A DNA stretch of 64,000 nucleotides, from positions 51,221,993 through 51,285,992 of the forward strand of contig OZ020267.1 of the NCBI GenBank assembly GCA_963971225.1, written 5' to 3'. Every line of letters starts with the position of its first letter. Within the stretch, counting starts at the first letter, position 1. Both the position numbers and the translations under genes were made by a program. This document shows, in pieces, positions 1 through 12,686 of this stretch. Under the pieces are notes generated by a model. The model did no database searches. It was not told the DNA's origin and saw only the letters and a program-made list of their open reading frames with translations. This stretch comes from Melieria omissa. Its lineage: Eukaryota > Arthropoda > Insecta > Diptera > Ulidiidae.

Positions 1-2670
1 ACTGATGTAAAAAGTAGAAGAAACTTCTGCAAAAATCAAATTGAGTAGATTTTTAGTTCAGGCCTATACTGGCCACATCTCCTGCATGGAACAGCCCGAT
101 TAGTGTTTAGATGTTATACTGTTTAGTTTTCTCGTCAAAAGATTTGCTATTGAAAACATGATTGAACTGATATTTATTTCTTACACCTTGACCCTATTTG
201 CATTCCAACTGCCATGGAAGATGGAAATGTTTTTTTCAAACAAAATATTACTGCTACTACGACAGCAGTGACAGATGAAAATTAAAAATTCCCCATTGAA
301 AAAGTTCTTCCACGGCTGAAATTATTCCAAACATTGAAAAAACATTTTAACTGCGAATCGCAAATTTGAAGCAGCTTTCTGTTGCCACACACCTACACTC
401 ACAAACACTCACATATGGGCCAAGTTGCATTCGCCCGCTATGGCCAGAACCAGTTGTGAATTCGCGTGAGCAATTGACGTGTGCACGTCGGCTACACTTT
501 GGCTGTCGCGGTCGCATAGCGCACCGCAGTTTCAGCAGAAGCAGCCACAACACTCACGTACAACAAAAGTGAAGACTGAAGACAAAGTGCGAAACTGCAG
601 AAGGGGCCGCCAGAGAGAGGCGGCTAAACGCACTGAATGTACTACAGCACACAACACTGTATAACAACAAACAGCACACGACAGCAACAGCAAGAACAGC
701 AAGAACAACAACAACAACAGACACCAGACTCCAGCAAACGGCAACAGCGACTACAGCGACGGCAGTTGGCAATCGGCTACATAAAAGGAGGGAATAATGG
801 CTTGAGCCAATGACTACAAAGCTCCGCCTTCTTCTCGTCAAGATGCCGATGCCGATACCGGTGCCGAGACCGCGACCGAGACCGAGGCGGTTGTCGGTGT
901 CGGTGCAGCGGCAAGTGCCGGCAGCTAAACGACTGCATGCAACTACAACAGCGGCAACAACAATAACAAAAACAACTAATGCTGCTGCTGTTAACATAAA
1001 CGACGGCAAATAAATAAGATATATAAACAAAAAAAAGTATAAATAAAAATAACAAAATGGCCGCAACAACAAGAATGCAAGACAAACAACAGCAATAGTA
1101 AAAAAAAACTACATACACACACATACGTAACTGTATAGAATGGCAGGAAGACCGTAAACAACAACAAAAACAAGTCAACAACAAGTCCAAAAAGCGTAAA
1201 ACAAATAAGCACGCAAAGCAGTTTAAAAAAGCCTCAAGACATCGTTTATGGTGTTGAAGACAGAAAATGAAAGATGGACGCAAGAGCAGCAATTGGACAC
1301 TTCGCTGTGTTGGCTCCTGTATGTGAGAGAGAACAAGTTATCGAGTACATATGTACATAAAAACATATGTAAAATGTTTATATATGTTTCCAAATACAAC
1401 ATTATACATAAGGATCTAATGATTAGATTGTTAAGGATCGTGTTGAACATTGAATTTCTGATTTTTTTCATGTAGTATACTCAGTTTTTCATTTTCCGAT
1501 TCGGTAGCCTTGCAAGAGAACAAAGAGGTTTTTATACACATAAACATATATGAAATAGACATTTCAAAAAATATTATTTATTGAATATTTGGGTATAAAT
1601 AAAGGAGGACAGTTGTCGCCATTTGAACTCAGGACCAAACTATATTCGTGAAGTCCTTTCAAGTAAGTTTCCTTTAATCCTCCTTCCTTTTATCTTTGAA
1701 GATTTTTAACGAATAATTAAAGATGTATGCTTCGGATCTCATTACATAGTCCCTCATTTTTTTCTACCTTTTGACTTAGAGTCAAAAATAATAAGTTTCC
1801 ATCCACAAGCAAGAACTGAGTATGGTATGGCAGTACATGAGATTGTTTTACTAAACTCAAGCGACGCAAAAACCCATGCTGACTGTTTGAATGGTTATGT
1901 TCGTTGGTTGTTGGTTAATGGTAACTAAACATACATGTTTTGTGGTGTTTTTAATTGACCCCAGTTGTGAAAATTATTGAAGAAAACGATTTTTCGCATT
2001 TGTTGACAGCTTTGGAAAGAAATATAGTATTAGTTTAGAAGACAAAGTAGACAAAGACAGTACAAATAGTTTAAGTAACAAAACTGATGACAGAAACAGT
2101 CGACTATAGGGTCGACCAGAAAACACAGAAAATGTTGGGCACAGCAGGTTAGAAAAAATCCGAAGCTTATCCTTTCTTTCTGCAAAGCTGTTTTGTGACT
2201 GTGTTGAAAGATTTCGAAGCCCAGAGCTGTCTGTTTCTGGGCTGGAGAAGGTCTCGAACATAAAAGTCCAACCTTTACGCGAAAAATTAGTATAAGTATC
2301 CTTGACATCAGTGGCTAGAATCGGGCTAAATGGATTTTTAAATAATTTTTTATTTTATTGTTTTCTTGATAAAATTCAATTCGAGTTGGACAAGTCAATT
2401 GTTTCGTGTAATTTGTGTAACTTAACATTGCTTGATTATGTTTTAATGAACTTTAAGTCATATGATGGATGTGAGCATTGGATAACAAATTATAAACAAT
2501 TTATGAAGCTCAAAACAATTTTGAACAAGTTATGGTAATAATATATTTAATATTTAATACAACCAGATGCTCTCGAAAAAATTGTACAAAAGTGAACCCA
2601 TAGAGTACGGGAACAGTGAGAGTGACCAATGATCGAATATAATACTTAAGTATTGTATTCAGAAGATGGT
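1..2670. other. Noncoding stretch with simple repeats, no gene supported
   Basis: No open frame here has splice sites, domains or coding composition. About 360-1200 is rich in CAA/CAG/ACA triplets and has a GATGCC/GAGACC-type low-complexity tract near 840-905. This looks like the 5' untranslated or regulatory DNA of a large fly gene, but no promoter or splice donor can be fixed. From 1500 to 2670 it is AT-rich with nothing recognisable. Confidence 0.4.
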
Positions 2671-2676
2671 TGGCTG

Positions 2677-2816
2677 CAGTGGTGCACAGTTTGAGGGGTT
2701 TCGGGGTTCAACACGCCAATATAAAATTTTCTTGTGCAAAATATGGTTTCAAATGGTATTGGGCTCAAAAGCTGTGCGCAAATGACTCCCAAAATAAAAT
2801 CATGTGTACGCCACTG
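2677..2816. mobile_element. Short hAT-type MITE
   Basis: A 140 bp element begins CAGTGGTGCAC and ends GTACGCCACTG, an imperfect inverted repeat with the CAG...CTG ends usual for hAT elements. The 8 bases before it are GTTGGCTG and the 8 after are GTTGGTTT, a decayed 8 bp target duplication. It has no coding capacity. Similar starts (CAGTGGCGCAC) occur near 4410 and 29764, but no partner end was convincingly found there. Confidence 0.55.
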
Positions 2817-3935
2817 GTTGGTTTGTTGAGCGGATGCTACCACAGCTACATAGGTAGCACAATTTGCGCATAAAGTGCCGTTTTGGCGTTACATCCACTT
2901 TGTGGCATTCAGAAAGTGTAGAAACCTTCTGATCTCCACGGTTGAAGTGGCCCCAGGTCTTTCGAGAAGGGAGTTCCGAACGAGCCTGGGCGTATACACA
3001 GAAAGTTAATGGGTTAATGTCTCTCTCTGGTTCTTCTCGTCACAACTGCGACTATGATTCTTGAAGGGTATTTGTAACTGAGTTACGTTTATTCAAAAAA
3101 TTTTAGTAAATTAAATAACTAAATTTAAACATTCACTGTTTTATTATTTAAGTTCTTATTCGAAAACTTATTGTATTGTATATTTTATTTATTATTATTT
3201 TTTGGCGATTCTCGTTGCAATTTATAAGTATGTTCTTTTTTTATTTCAAGGAGTCATTCCTTATTCTTGTTACATAATACCTCCTTTCCCGCCTGATTGA
3301 GTTCTGTGAGAAACAAATTGTGATATACATATATCTTATGAAATTGTGATGGTTTGTTTTCTTAAATTAAATTTAATGTTAATGCTAAGTAGGAATTGAT
3401 GCTGATAGGAACTAATTACAAATTGATTTAGAAACAAGAACTTGCAAACTAGTTGTGTAAAGTTATCACGTTAAAACGATCAATTAGTTCCGACTAAAGA
3501 CAAATCTGATTTATGGACAGTGGTAGTCCTTAAAAAAGCTATTTAAAACTAGTTGCATTTCCTGCTGGGTACTTTAAACACCTGTACCAATCAACCATTT
3601 TGTATGTATGTGTGTGTTTGTGTGCTTATGTATGCAGCTGTACGTTAATTGTATGTACCATGTACTGTGCTGTTGTGGTTGTTGTTGTGCATTCCATTTA
3701 TGCTGGTTTCACTTGTGATTTGCTCGGCCGTGCCATTACACGCTACGGTCACAACGATATTTGTTATTGTTTTTGATTTCTCTCTCTCGCAATTACACAC
3801 ATTTGCAATTGCATTTACATTAATGTGTAATTAAAATTACTCAAGTCGCCAGCAACAACAATCGCAATCGTTGAACCAATGGCAACAACCATAATGTGGC
3901 AATGCGTACATTTGATGTTCTTGTTGTTGAATACA

Positions 3936-3974
<39 letters not shown>

Positions 3975-4780
3975 CACGATACGCCATTTACGCTTTTAAT
4001 TGGCTTAATACACTCCATTCAATGCGCGTTAGCGTTGCTGCAACTGCATTGGTTCGGCTAGTGTGAGCATCCATTGCCATTAACATTGGCGGCGCTGTGT
4101 GCCGGCGCCCGCAAGTGTTGTCGCTACGGTCGGCTGCATCGGCCAGTGCGATTTTTGCGCCGTTTTGGAATTTCGCAGTTGCAGTTTTACAATTTTAGAG
4201 ATTGGCTCATGGCAACACATATGGCCACAGTTGCAATAATGTGGAATTCTCTACATGCTGACATATGATTTCCATTATTTTGTGCGAACCAATTTTGAAC
4301 ACTTTTTCTGTCTCAGACCAGATGTAAGCTTCATTAACATTTTCAAAAAGTAACAACCGATGATTCCTAATTATCGTTATGACATTGTCGGGCGAGTGCG
4401 CGTTACAGTGGCGCACGCAAAGAGGGGTTTGGGGGTTCAAATCACTTGCAAACAAACATTTGATTGGACAATATGGTTTGGGGATTTGGTTTGGTATTGT
4501 GCCCATCACTTTTGAACGGAACTCCATTGTATGAATCTACTATAGTGTTTTCAGTACCTGTTATGGATGTATCTTGCCCCACAACCTGTTATTATGTTTG
4601 TTGACGAATCAATGATGCCTAAATTAGTCTCATTACTGAACAAAATTTTTTACATGACTCACGTTTTATGATCTGAAAGCATTGGTGATGTTTAAGTCTT
4701 ACCATAATGATATCCCTTTGCCCTTTGCTCCCTCGCGGAGCTTTAGGACTCTATATATATATATAATGATATGGTAAGGA
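2817..4780. other. AT-rich noncoding DNA with a GT microsatellite
   Basis: No coding exon is recognised. A perfect (GT)n run sits at about 3942-3968. A CAGTGGCGCAC start near 4410 resembles the left end of the hAT-type MITE at 2677 but has no matching right end. A short TA run lies near 4752. Confidence 0.4.
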
Positions 4781-4789
4781 TAGTTATTG

Positions 4790-4955
4790 GAGGAACCAAT
4801 TCCTGATCGAATCATCTCTCGAAATTCCAATATCAACTGGCCACCAAGATCGTGCGATTTAACGTCGTTTGACGTCTTTTTTTGGGGCTTAGTGAAATCT
4901 CCCATCTATGTCCGAACTCAAGGCCGAGATCCAATGAGTCATCGGTAAGATGGAA
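4790..4955 (+). pseudogene. Remnant of a DD41D (rosa-type) mariner transposase C-terminus
   Basis: Conceptual translation gives NWPPRSCDLTSFDVFFWG followed by a VKSPIYV-like stretch. This matches the conserved third-aspartate block of DD41D mariner transposases (WPPRSCDLTPxDFFLWGxVK, also read in the intact gene at 12791-13867). The rest of the protein is missing or broken by stops, and no terminal repeats were found. It is a dead fragment. Confidence 0.6.
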
Positions 4956-5039
4956 CTATATCTTTGTTAAAATATCGTTTCACATCATTAAAGAGACAAT
5001 ATCTGTGAGGTCATTTGTCGTATATTTCATTCCAAACTA

Positions 5040-5748
5040 TCAGGTGTCCAACTTTGCTTCCGCCGTTTTTTCCAAAATTAAAAGCTTTATTGCGAAAAAG
5101 TGCTTACAGATGTATTATTCAAAGTATTTCCGGCAATTTTCGGATCCCGGCTCAAAAAAAGGAGTCCTCTTTTGACGCTATCCATGAAGCAATCCATTTT
5201 TCCAATTCTTCGAAGGATTGAAAATGTTGATCTGCCAGGCCGTGTGCCATCGAACGGAATAGGTGGAAGTCAGAAGGGGCGACATCTGGGGAATACGGCG
5301 GGTGGGGCAAGACTTCCCATTTCAGCGTTTCCAGGTACTTTTTGACCACTTTTGCGACGTGAGGCCGCAAAAGTGGTCACCACCATGTTTGTCTTCGACA
5401 TCGAAATCACCATTTTTAAAACGTTGAAACCACTCCCGACACGTTCTTTCACTCAGAGCAGCATCACCGTAAGTTTCTGAGAGCATTCGATGCGCTTCAG
5501 CTGCATTTTTTTTCGAATTGTAACAGAAAAGTAAAACTTCCCGCAAATGGCGAGAATTGGGCACATAAACGGACATTTTCGAGCGTGAATAATACGAAAA
5601 CAAGAACAACTGTCACTGAAACGGCGATGACAATTCGTTAGGCACTGTCCACACTCACTTTAAAGGCATTACCATCTATGTATTTCAACCAGCCTCAGCC
5701 GGTACAGCCACCTATCGGAAAACGGCGGAAGCAAAGTTGTACACCTGA
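5040..5748 (-). mobile_element. Internally deleted mariner (DD34D) element with both TIRs
   Basis: A 709 bp element has inverted ends reading TCAGGTGTNCAACTTTGCTT and is bounded by TA on both sides (5038-5039 and 5749-5750), the mariner target duplication. Minus-strand coding begins at the ATG near 5576 (MSVYVPNSRHLREVLLF, the usual mariner start with helix-turn-helix domain). It runs to about 5370, then jumps with a frameshift to RPHVAKVVKKYL and the catalytic block YSPDVAPSD. The middle of the transposase, with the first two catalytic aspartates, is deleted. A further frameshift lies in a T run near 5155. It is a non-autonomous derivative. Confidence 0.85.
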
Positions 5749-6001
5749 TAAATCGGAACATGTCTGCTCTATAATGCAATAAAAGTATAACAACTCGCCC
5801 AATACATATTTGTTTATTTTTAAATTAAATTGTGCACTTGTATTAGGTCATCTTATATTGCGATTCAAGTATTTATTTATAAGAAATATAGTCTTACTAT
5901 AGTTTAAAATAGTCTTTGTATTTCTCTCTTAACATTTCGAATTTCAATCATTGCACAATGTCTCTATTTTCTAAAACTCTTGATTTTCTTTTATTTTCAC
6001 A

Positions 6002-6343
6002 GGTCAAGATGTTTTCTTAGAGTATTGCCAAAAGCTGTTAGAGAAATTTCGTTATCCGTGGGAGATGATGCCACTCATGTATGTGATACTGAAGGACGCC
6101 AGAGCAGATATTGAAGAGGCTTCGCGGCGCATTGAAGAAGGTAAGTGGCCGTTGTTCGGCGCAGAAGTGGTTTCGCAATACAAAGAGTTCTACAAATTAT
6201 CGCTCTCGAATGGCATTAATTTCAAATGCGAATGAACATTCTAGGCCAACACGTTGTTAACGAGTACTCCCGTAAACACAATCTGAACATTTATGACGGG
6301 GGTGAACTGCGCAGTACAACACGGCAATGCGGATGATAATTTC
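6002..6343 (+). CDS. Last two coding exons of an unrecognised small protein
   Basis: Exon A (6002-6141) follows a strong acceptor (pyrimidine tract, then TTTCACAG) and ends at GAAG/GTAAGT. Exon B (about 6244-6343) follows CATTCTAG and ends in TGA. Joined in phase, they give about 79 residues with no stop. The stretch includes FLEYCQKLLEKF, RYPWEMMPLMYVILKDA, ADIEEASRRIEEG and NEYSRKHNLNIYDGGELR, and ends TTRQCG. The composition looks like a real helical, charged protein with two cysteines, not a shadow frame. The start and the upstream exons were not found and may lie outside the window. I do not recognise the family. A secreted or prohormone C-terminus is one possibility, but nothing here proves it. 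Confidence 0.7.
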
Positions 6344-7690
6344 TAACGTAATTCAAAACAAGTCGAAATGCTTAATTAATTTAAGTAAATTAATGCAAGT
6401 TGAAACCACATGTTTAAAATCACAAAAAAACCCGAAATTTCCTGGAACACCAAAACACACATTTACGGCTACGCGTGTGCCATTTCCTCCCTAAACTAGC
6501 GGTGTTTGAAACAAATTCTCCACTAATCGAGAACTTTCAAGTTGTTTAACGGTCTTGCATATGTCCACATGAAATTCGTTTTATTAATCGTAACATTTAA
6601 AAAAAAATTAGAGTGCTTACAAATGAAAAAATTTCAAAAACATTCAAAACAAATTCCAATGGAAACCATTTCATCTGCAATCAACTTACCAGACAGAGGA
6701 CTTCCGTCAACACGCTGCATTATCTCCAATTCACAGACTACAATCAACAAACCAAGGCACATCGGCTGCTGACTTTGGGCGAGACTCAACTTTCTCGATC
6801 CCAACTTCAATCAACTAACGCTCTTCAATCAACTCCAGCTTCCAATTGGGACAACATTTCCGCTGCCAACCGCTGCCCGGAACTCTTCAATCAACTCACG
6901 CAACAACACAATCGCGTCATCACGTCTTGGCATCGCCCATTCGGTTAGTCGTAATTCCGTATAGATTTATCCTGAACCCTGTTCACAGTTGACAAAGCCA
7001 TCCTCCTTACACATGCGACCAGTACTTATGGGCTGCTATTATATTTCCTTCATGCGTATGTTAATGATTTTCGTATTATTATTTATACATCGAGTAAAGT
7101 TATAGCTGCGCATATAGTTGTACTTATTGTATTTTACTTGTTCCGATACCATACTTTTGTGCATATAGTTATGTTTATTTTATTGCATAGGCTAAACATA
7201 GTTTTGTATGTAGTTGTAGCCGAGGACACCGAAGCGTGTCTGATTAGGAAAACTTTATTGTACCGAATGACAAACGACAAAAAGTGTGAAGGAATGCGCT
7301 GTGAAAAGTCAGATTGATACCGGATTGCATAACCTAAAACTTTTTAAAGGCGTATACAAAAAAAACTAACATAAGTCTATTCATTCTCAGATCACATTGT
7401 TTCGATACGGAAGCAGTTTGATATGTCCAGCTCTTCATAACACTTTTTAAACAGCAGCTTAATTAAAAACTTGTTTCCAACCTTTGCTAACAATTTTTCA
7501 AATCCGTACCCAATATGTATGTTTATGTCCCAAGCATGTCAAAAATAGATGTTAAAGTAATTAAAAAAAAAACATGTTCCCAGTCAGAACTCCTTTTGAA
7601 AATCTTTCTAGCAATGTAACATCATCAACATCATTTAAGGTAATAAAAATTTGTCAAATATTTTTCCCAAAGTAGTGTGAAAGGAAGGGC
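6344..7690. other. Downstream AT-rich region, probable 3'UTR then intergenic
   Basis: The 3'UTR of the exon pair at 6002-6343 presumably begins here. A direct-repeat-like CAATCAACT stretch lies near 6800-6900. No further gene is recognised. Confidence 0.35.
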
Positions 7691-8108
7691 CTATGTCTAA
7701 TGATAGGAGCGATCACAGGACACCATGCATGTGGCCAACATATGGCAAACATGCGAATCATCGATGCTTGATCATCCTGCTTCGAGGACATGGACGTTAC
7801 ATAGCATTTCATCTCCAACTGTCCAGCGTTCTCGAGAAGTAGGAGGCGAATAGTCAGCAATGATATATTGAGTTTAAGCAAAGCTGAAAGGCACTAGGAA
7901 CTTCGGGCAAGTGAGGACCCCTTATCCCTTCCGCGGTCATCTTGCCCTATCTCTTTCCTTTCTCCCACCCTACCCTTTGGGTACAGTTTCACCGGTGGTT
8001 TATGAAGGTTTACTTGATGGACTGATTATGGAAGCCTTGTAGCCTTCCTTTCCACCCTCACATCACAACAATGTAACTCCTTAAGTAAATTAATACAAAA
8101 AAAACAGT
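7690..8108 (+). pseudogene. 3' end of a degenerate non-LTR retrotransposon
   Basis: Plus-strand translation with stops ignored gives IGAITGHHACGQH, then FISNCPAFSRSRRRIVSND, then LSLSKAER. This resembles the zinc-knuckle-like tail after the RNase H domain of Jockey/R1-type ORF2 proteins (GHxxxGxH ... C ... H ... CPAxxRxR). It is followed by about 200 bases of UTR-like sequence and an A-rich end near 8095-8104. Several stops interrupt it. Only the extreme 3' end is present, as expected for a 5'-truncated copy. Confidence 0.5.
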
Positions 8109-8200
8109 CTTTGAAAAATACAAATCTTCGTATTTAGAGTCAGAAAATTGGTAGAATTGTAAGATTAAGTAATTAGTAGCGCTTTGGTGTAATCTAACTA

Positions 8201-8768
8201 CAGGGTAGGCCATTGAAAGTGGAAGCATCTGGTAACCCTATAACTTTTGACAGAGCTGTCAGATCGACTAATGACATAGCGCGTTGGAAGCGTCATTCCA
8301 AGACAATTTATACCATGGAACAGTACACTCCAAAAGAACGTGCTGAAATTGTTCAGCTTTACATTCAAAATAACTTCTCGATTGTGAAAACCAAACGGCG
8401 ATTATGAGTGGCCACCGAGATCACCCGATTTGACGCCGCCAGACTTTTTTTTATGGGGCTACTTGAAGTCCAAGGTATACACCAACAAGCCAAGGACACT
8501 AGCTCAACTCAGAGCCAACATACGCCGCGAAATAAGAGCCATATCGGCTGATACACTGGCAAAAGTGATGGAAAATGCCGAAAAAAGGGCACATTTTGCG
8601 GCCAAAGCTAATGGTGGCCATTTACGCGATATCATTTTCAAAAACTAACTAGAAAATTTCTCCTTGGACCAAAATAAATGAATATCGAGATGAAAACAAA
8701 AAAAACATTTGTTTTCCTCTTTTTTTTCAAAAACAAGAATGGCCTTCCACTTTAAATGGCCTACCCTG
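8201..8768 (+). mobile_element. Internally deleted DD41D mariner element with TA target duplication
   Basis: A 568 bp element has inverted ends CAGGGTAGGCCATTNAAAGT and is bounded by TA at 8199-8200 and 8769-8770. On the plus strand an ATG at 8315 opens MEQYTPKERAEIVQLYIQNN, a transposase N-terminus. After about 30 residues this joins, out of frame, WPPRSPDLTPPDFFLWGYLK and the C-terminus, which stops at 8648. The whole centre with two catalytic aspartates is missing. It is a different subfamily from the 12.8 kb copy, because the terminal repeats differ. Confidence 0.85.
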
Positions 8769-9458
8769 TATGAATAACCTAAAAGCTTATTTCTGTTGCT
8801 TAGAGAACAAACCTGAAAACACGCCAGTCCAATAAAATTATGGAGGTATCTCTGGTCTAGATGAGTAACCTTCTTTCCTAATATCTGTTATTAGCCCAAG
8901 TATCATCGCCTGCCGCTTAAATATGCATCACGGATCATGTCTTCTGGGGTTGATTTCAATAGATCTATAGACATTCATCTCTTATAAAAAGGTTAGGTCA
9001 TGTGAATTTCGTGAGACCCTTTTAAACGAGCATCTATTTTGAAGACAAGTAGTTTTGTGATCTCAATGGTTCACCTCAATAGTTGACAATGAAATAGAAA
9101 TGAAATCATCTTCGACCGGTACTTGAAATATTCTTTATTTTTTAATTGGCTTTACTAAGTTATTTTTGAGCCTTTATTTCCACCTACAACCCTTCAACTT
9201 TGATAGTTACTCTCAAGTATAAAGCATATCTCTTGTAAAGCGTTGGACCCTAGATACCCTTTATTGAAATACATTCGACTCTGTTTTAAGCTCACAATTT
9301 GTTTAAAACAAGAACCGTTTCAATTAAATAGATCTTGTAAAAGTTCTTAGATAGCTGCGGCTTTATTTTAATTGCAAACGTTTCAGAATTCTAAGTTCAC
9401 TCAACAGACAGAACATTAATTAGTCGAAAATTGTGTACACTGGCTTGTCAAACATATA
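8769..9458. other. AT-rich noncoding DNA
   Basis: Nothing recognisable is seen between the DD41D derivative and the Tc1-type element. Confidence 0.4.
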
Positions 9459-10007
9459 CAGTTTGTCAAGTATATGTTTGCAAATTTAAAGAAGGTAGAA
9501 ATTTATTTTGAAAAGCTTATAATATAACAGAAATTGCAATATTTTGAAATTATTTGAAAAATATCGATAAATTGAATATTTCACTTTCATATAATATCAA
9601 AGTAATGTCTGTTTGATTCGCGTATTGAAGGGCGAATTGATTTGAAAGTATCTCTTGGACGACCCAGAAAACTGTCTGACAGAGAAGAAAGAAAAATCAT
9701 CCGAAAAGTTCGTGAAAACACCCGTATCTCAATAAGGAAAATGGCTTTGGATATAAAAATAGAATGCGGAACTGATGTATCTCATGAAACTGTTCGGAAC
9801 TGTACGGCGCCAAATTTTCAATGCAATCTTCGTTTTGAAAGAAGACGCATTTTTTGACAGTTTGAAATATAGCTTCATTTTCTAGACATTACTATTAATC
9901 TATATCTTATAAAATATCAAAATATTGCAATTTATGTTATATTTATAAGCTTTTCAAAATAATTTTTCTACCTTTTTTAAGTTTGCAAACATGTACTTGA
10001 CAAACTG
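9459..10007 (+). mobile_element. Internally deleted Tc1-type element with long TIRs
   Basis: A 549 bp element begins CAGTTTGTCAAGTATATG and ends with its reverse complement (one mismatch in the first 18). The inverted similarity extends about 90 bases inward. TA flanks both sides (9457-9458, 10008-10009). The interior plus-strand frame at 9642-9857 encodes GRPRKLSDREERKIIRKV and SIRKMALDI, the second helix-turn-helix of Tc1/Tc3-like transposases. The catalytic domain is absent. CAGT ends and a TA duplication are Tc1 hallmarks. Confidence 0.85.
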
Positions 10008-10009
10008 TA

Positions 10010-12680
10010 AGTAATATTTCAATGGCAAAAAATTTACAACTGGGGACATTTATTGGAGTTGCCTGAGTATAGAGGAGATAGAAGAGATAATACTATACTA
10101 AGCTACTCTCTAGCTGAGTCCTCTCTGATTGGAGTGTAATTTTGAGACCTCCGGATGACCTGGAATGAGAATACACTACAAACTTGCCACGGTCGCTTAC
10201 AAAAATCGAGTAAGACTTTTCGCAAACCTTGTCTACTTGTTGTAGTTTCATAATGGACCCCATTGTTAACTATCCATCTGCCTGTTACTTCACCCTCTCC
10301 ACAATTCTCAGCCCCTACAAAAAGTAATGAATCATAGACTCCATCACCCGATTGCAATTCAAATCAATCTACATTTCACAGTGCATTTCCCTGTCAGTGT
10401 GTTGTCGTTGCCGTTGTATGTTTTGTAAATTTTCTTTGTCAGCAAAGTGAGGATCATGCATGTATACCTTTAACATATAAGCAGCGCATAAAATAATTTA
10501 ACGCAATTCTGTCGTTGGTTAATTTAACTTACGAACACAATTCCGAAAATCATTATTGCTAAATCTAGACGAAAATAAAACTGAATAAATGTTTTGTTTT
10601 AACAAAGGAAACAGACAGACAAATTCTGGTGATCTTGCAAAACTTGTGTCGCCCAACGGTTGTGATGGCGAAATCACAAAATGCCACAGCAGCCTCACAG
10701 CTGTGAGGGTCACAATTTTGTGAGTGCACCGGAGTGCGACTGTAAGCGAGTGTAGTTTGATTGCAACCGGCCCCATGCAGGTTGTCAGCCGTCGGCGCGT
10801 CTGGAAGCGGTAAGTGGCCTGGCCCTTTGCACAAGCGAGAGCGAGAGAGAAGAGTGTAAATTGTAAATTGTAAATAGCCAAACGCTCAATTTCCGGCCGG
10901 TAATTTTCGTTCGATTAATGTTGGCGCGAAAGTGCGAACAAGGAGCACAAAAGCGACAAAGGATTTGAAACTGCAACAGCGACAGGTGCGACGACAAAAT
11001 TTTGATTTCGCAGCGAAATGAGTTTTTGCCACGAACTAAAAAATCCTAAAACCGTCATAAACTTTACAACCAGGCTTTCATCAACACTTACACACACACA
11101 CACACACATTCACACAGGCGCTCACTTCGTTCACACATTTTCACGGCAAGTCGAGTGCCGTTGCACCGGCTCGCTGGCTGACTGGCGGGCAACATCAGCT
11201 GCCGTGTTGCTGATGACATTAAAATTGTAACGATTACTGTCATTCTTATTCTTGTTACGGATGCTGGTACCATAGCTCTGGCTGCTGCTGTTGAATTTGT
11301 TGTTGTTGCTGTTACTTTTGCAGTTGCTGCTGCCGGTGCTGCTGATGTTTGCATCGTAAATGCATCATTAAACCCAAAATGCATGCGAATATTTACGAGC
11401 CACTCTGTAGCAGCGGCGAGGCAGCGGAGTTTGGCGGTTGCACGTAAAAGGATTCACCAACAACAACAACAACAACAATAACAGCGGCATTACCACTACG
11501 GCTAGCGACACGGTCTCACACACGCGTCCCATTGGATTTCCGCACATCGAGTTGGCACAGCTCACGTGATTCCGAGACCACTTCCTCATACGACATTGCT
11601 GGTCTCGCCCTGCGTCGGCTCTTGCGCCGCCCTAGCACCGCCCGTGCCTAACCGCACGGCACATCAAATGCTGCGGCAATCAGTTTTCTTGGCGTGGCCA
11701 TAAACCCTGAAGTGTTTATGGTGCAAAATTTTCTCACAAAGGAAATTTAATGCATTTTATGGGAAACCGAATAAAATGCGAGTAGCAAACATACACCCAA
11801 ACGAGAGAGAGCGATAAGGAAGAGAGAATGAGACAGAGGGTTGTGAATGAAAGTAACGCGCTGTGCTAATAGGAATTAAAGATGCGATGGAATTTTCAAA
11901 CGCCTTGCAAGCTTACAACGCTTAAACTTACGTACACCGCAATGCCAACGATGCCGAGGAAGTATAAAACTAGGCTGTGGGCAATTAAAAGAAGCGTTAA
12001 GTAGATAGAAAGAATATATTGTAATTTCAGGTTATTTAATGATTAGTGCTAACCACTTGCATAGACATTAAATTCAAGCGTAAAGCACGGTCATTACAAT
12101 TTCAGTTTAAATTGCCAGAGTTTTACATTGGAAAAGTGCATTTGCCTTAGATGCCAAACGGAGCACAGTTTTTTTTATTAGAGATACTGAAATGCATTCA
12201 TTATACAAGGTTGGTTAAAAAAAGATCTGTTACAAAGTAACCCATCTCAGATATAATAGATTTGAGCTTTTCCCAATCCTCGGAGCACTTCTGCGTGCGT
12301 GTTTGGTATGATGCGGTCTTTATCTTCTGAATTGTGCCAAATCTTCATGTTTTCATAGGTCTTTTCAGTCCAGCTGAGGCATGATTACTATGTTGTTTTG
12401 GTCAAAACTCTGAGAGAAGAGAGAGAGAGAGAGAGCAAATAATCGATATCTGATATGTACATATCTGCCAATAAACTAAATATACAAAATTGTGGATAAT
12501 GTAAAACAAGTCACCTTTTGTCTGAGCAGACCTTGCAGTTATGTTTACATTTCAATTACTTCAATTTTCCATCAATGCTCAAAGTTGTAATTATTAGTCG
12601 AATTGAGACCAAATTGTTTAAGTACATATCTGTCTTAGGCAGAGTTGGCTGCTCATGAATATGAACAGACCTTGCAGTTC
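10010..12680. other. Noncoding stretch; triplet and CA repeats
   Basis: About 10380-11640 has the mixed GC content and CAA/CAG/GTT triplet runs of a fly 5'UTR or enhancer: (CA)n near 11092-11108, CTGCTG/GTTGTT near 11280-11345, (CAA)n near 11457-11478. A (GA)n run lies near 12415-12436. No frame has splice sites or domains. Short open frames here are repeat translations. Confidence 0.4.
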
Positions 12681-12686
12681 TATATA

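Noticed and set aside
554..1292. Long leucine/valine- and cysteine-rich open frames on the minus strand
   Set aside because: They are translations of CAA/ACA repeats in the other strand and have no splice sites or homology-like features.
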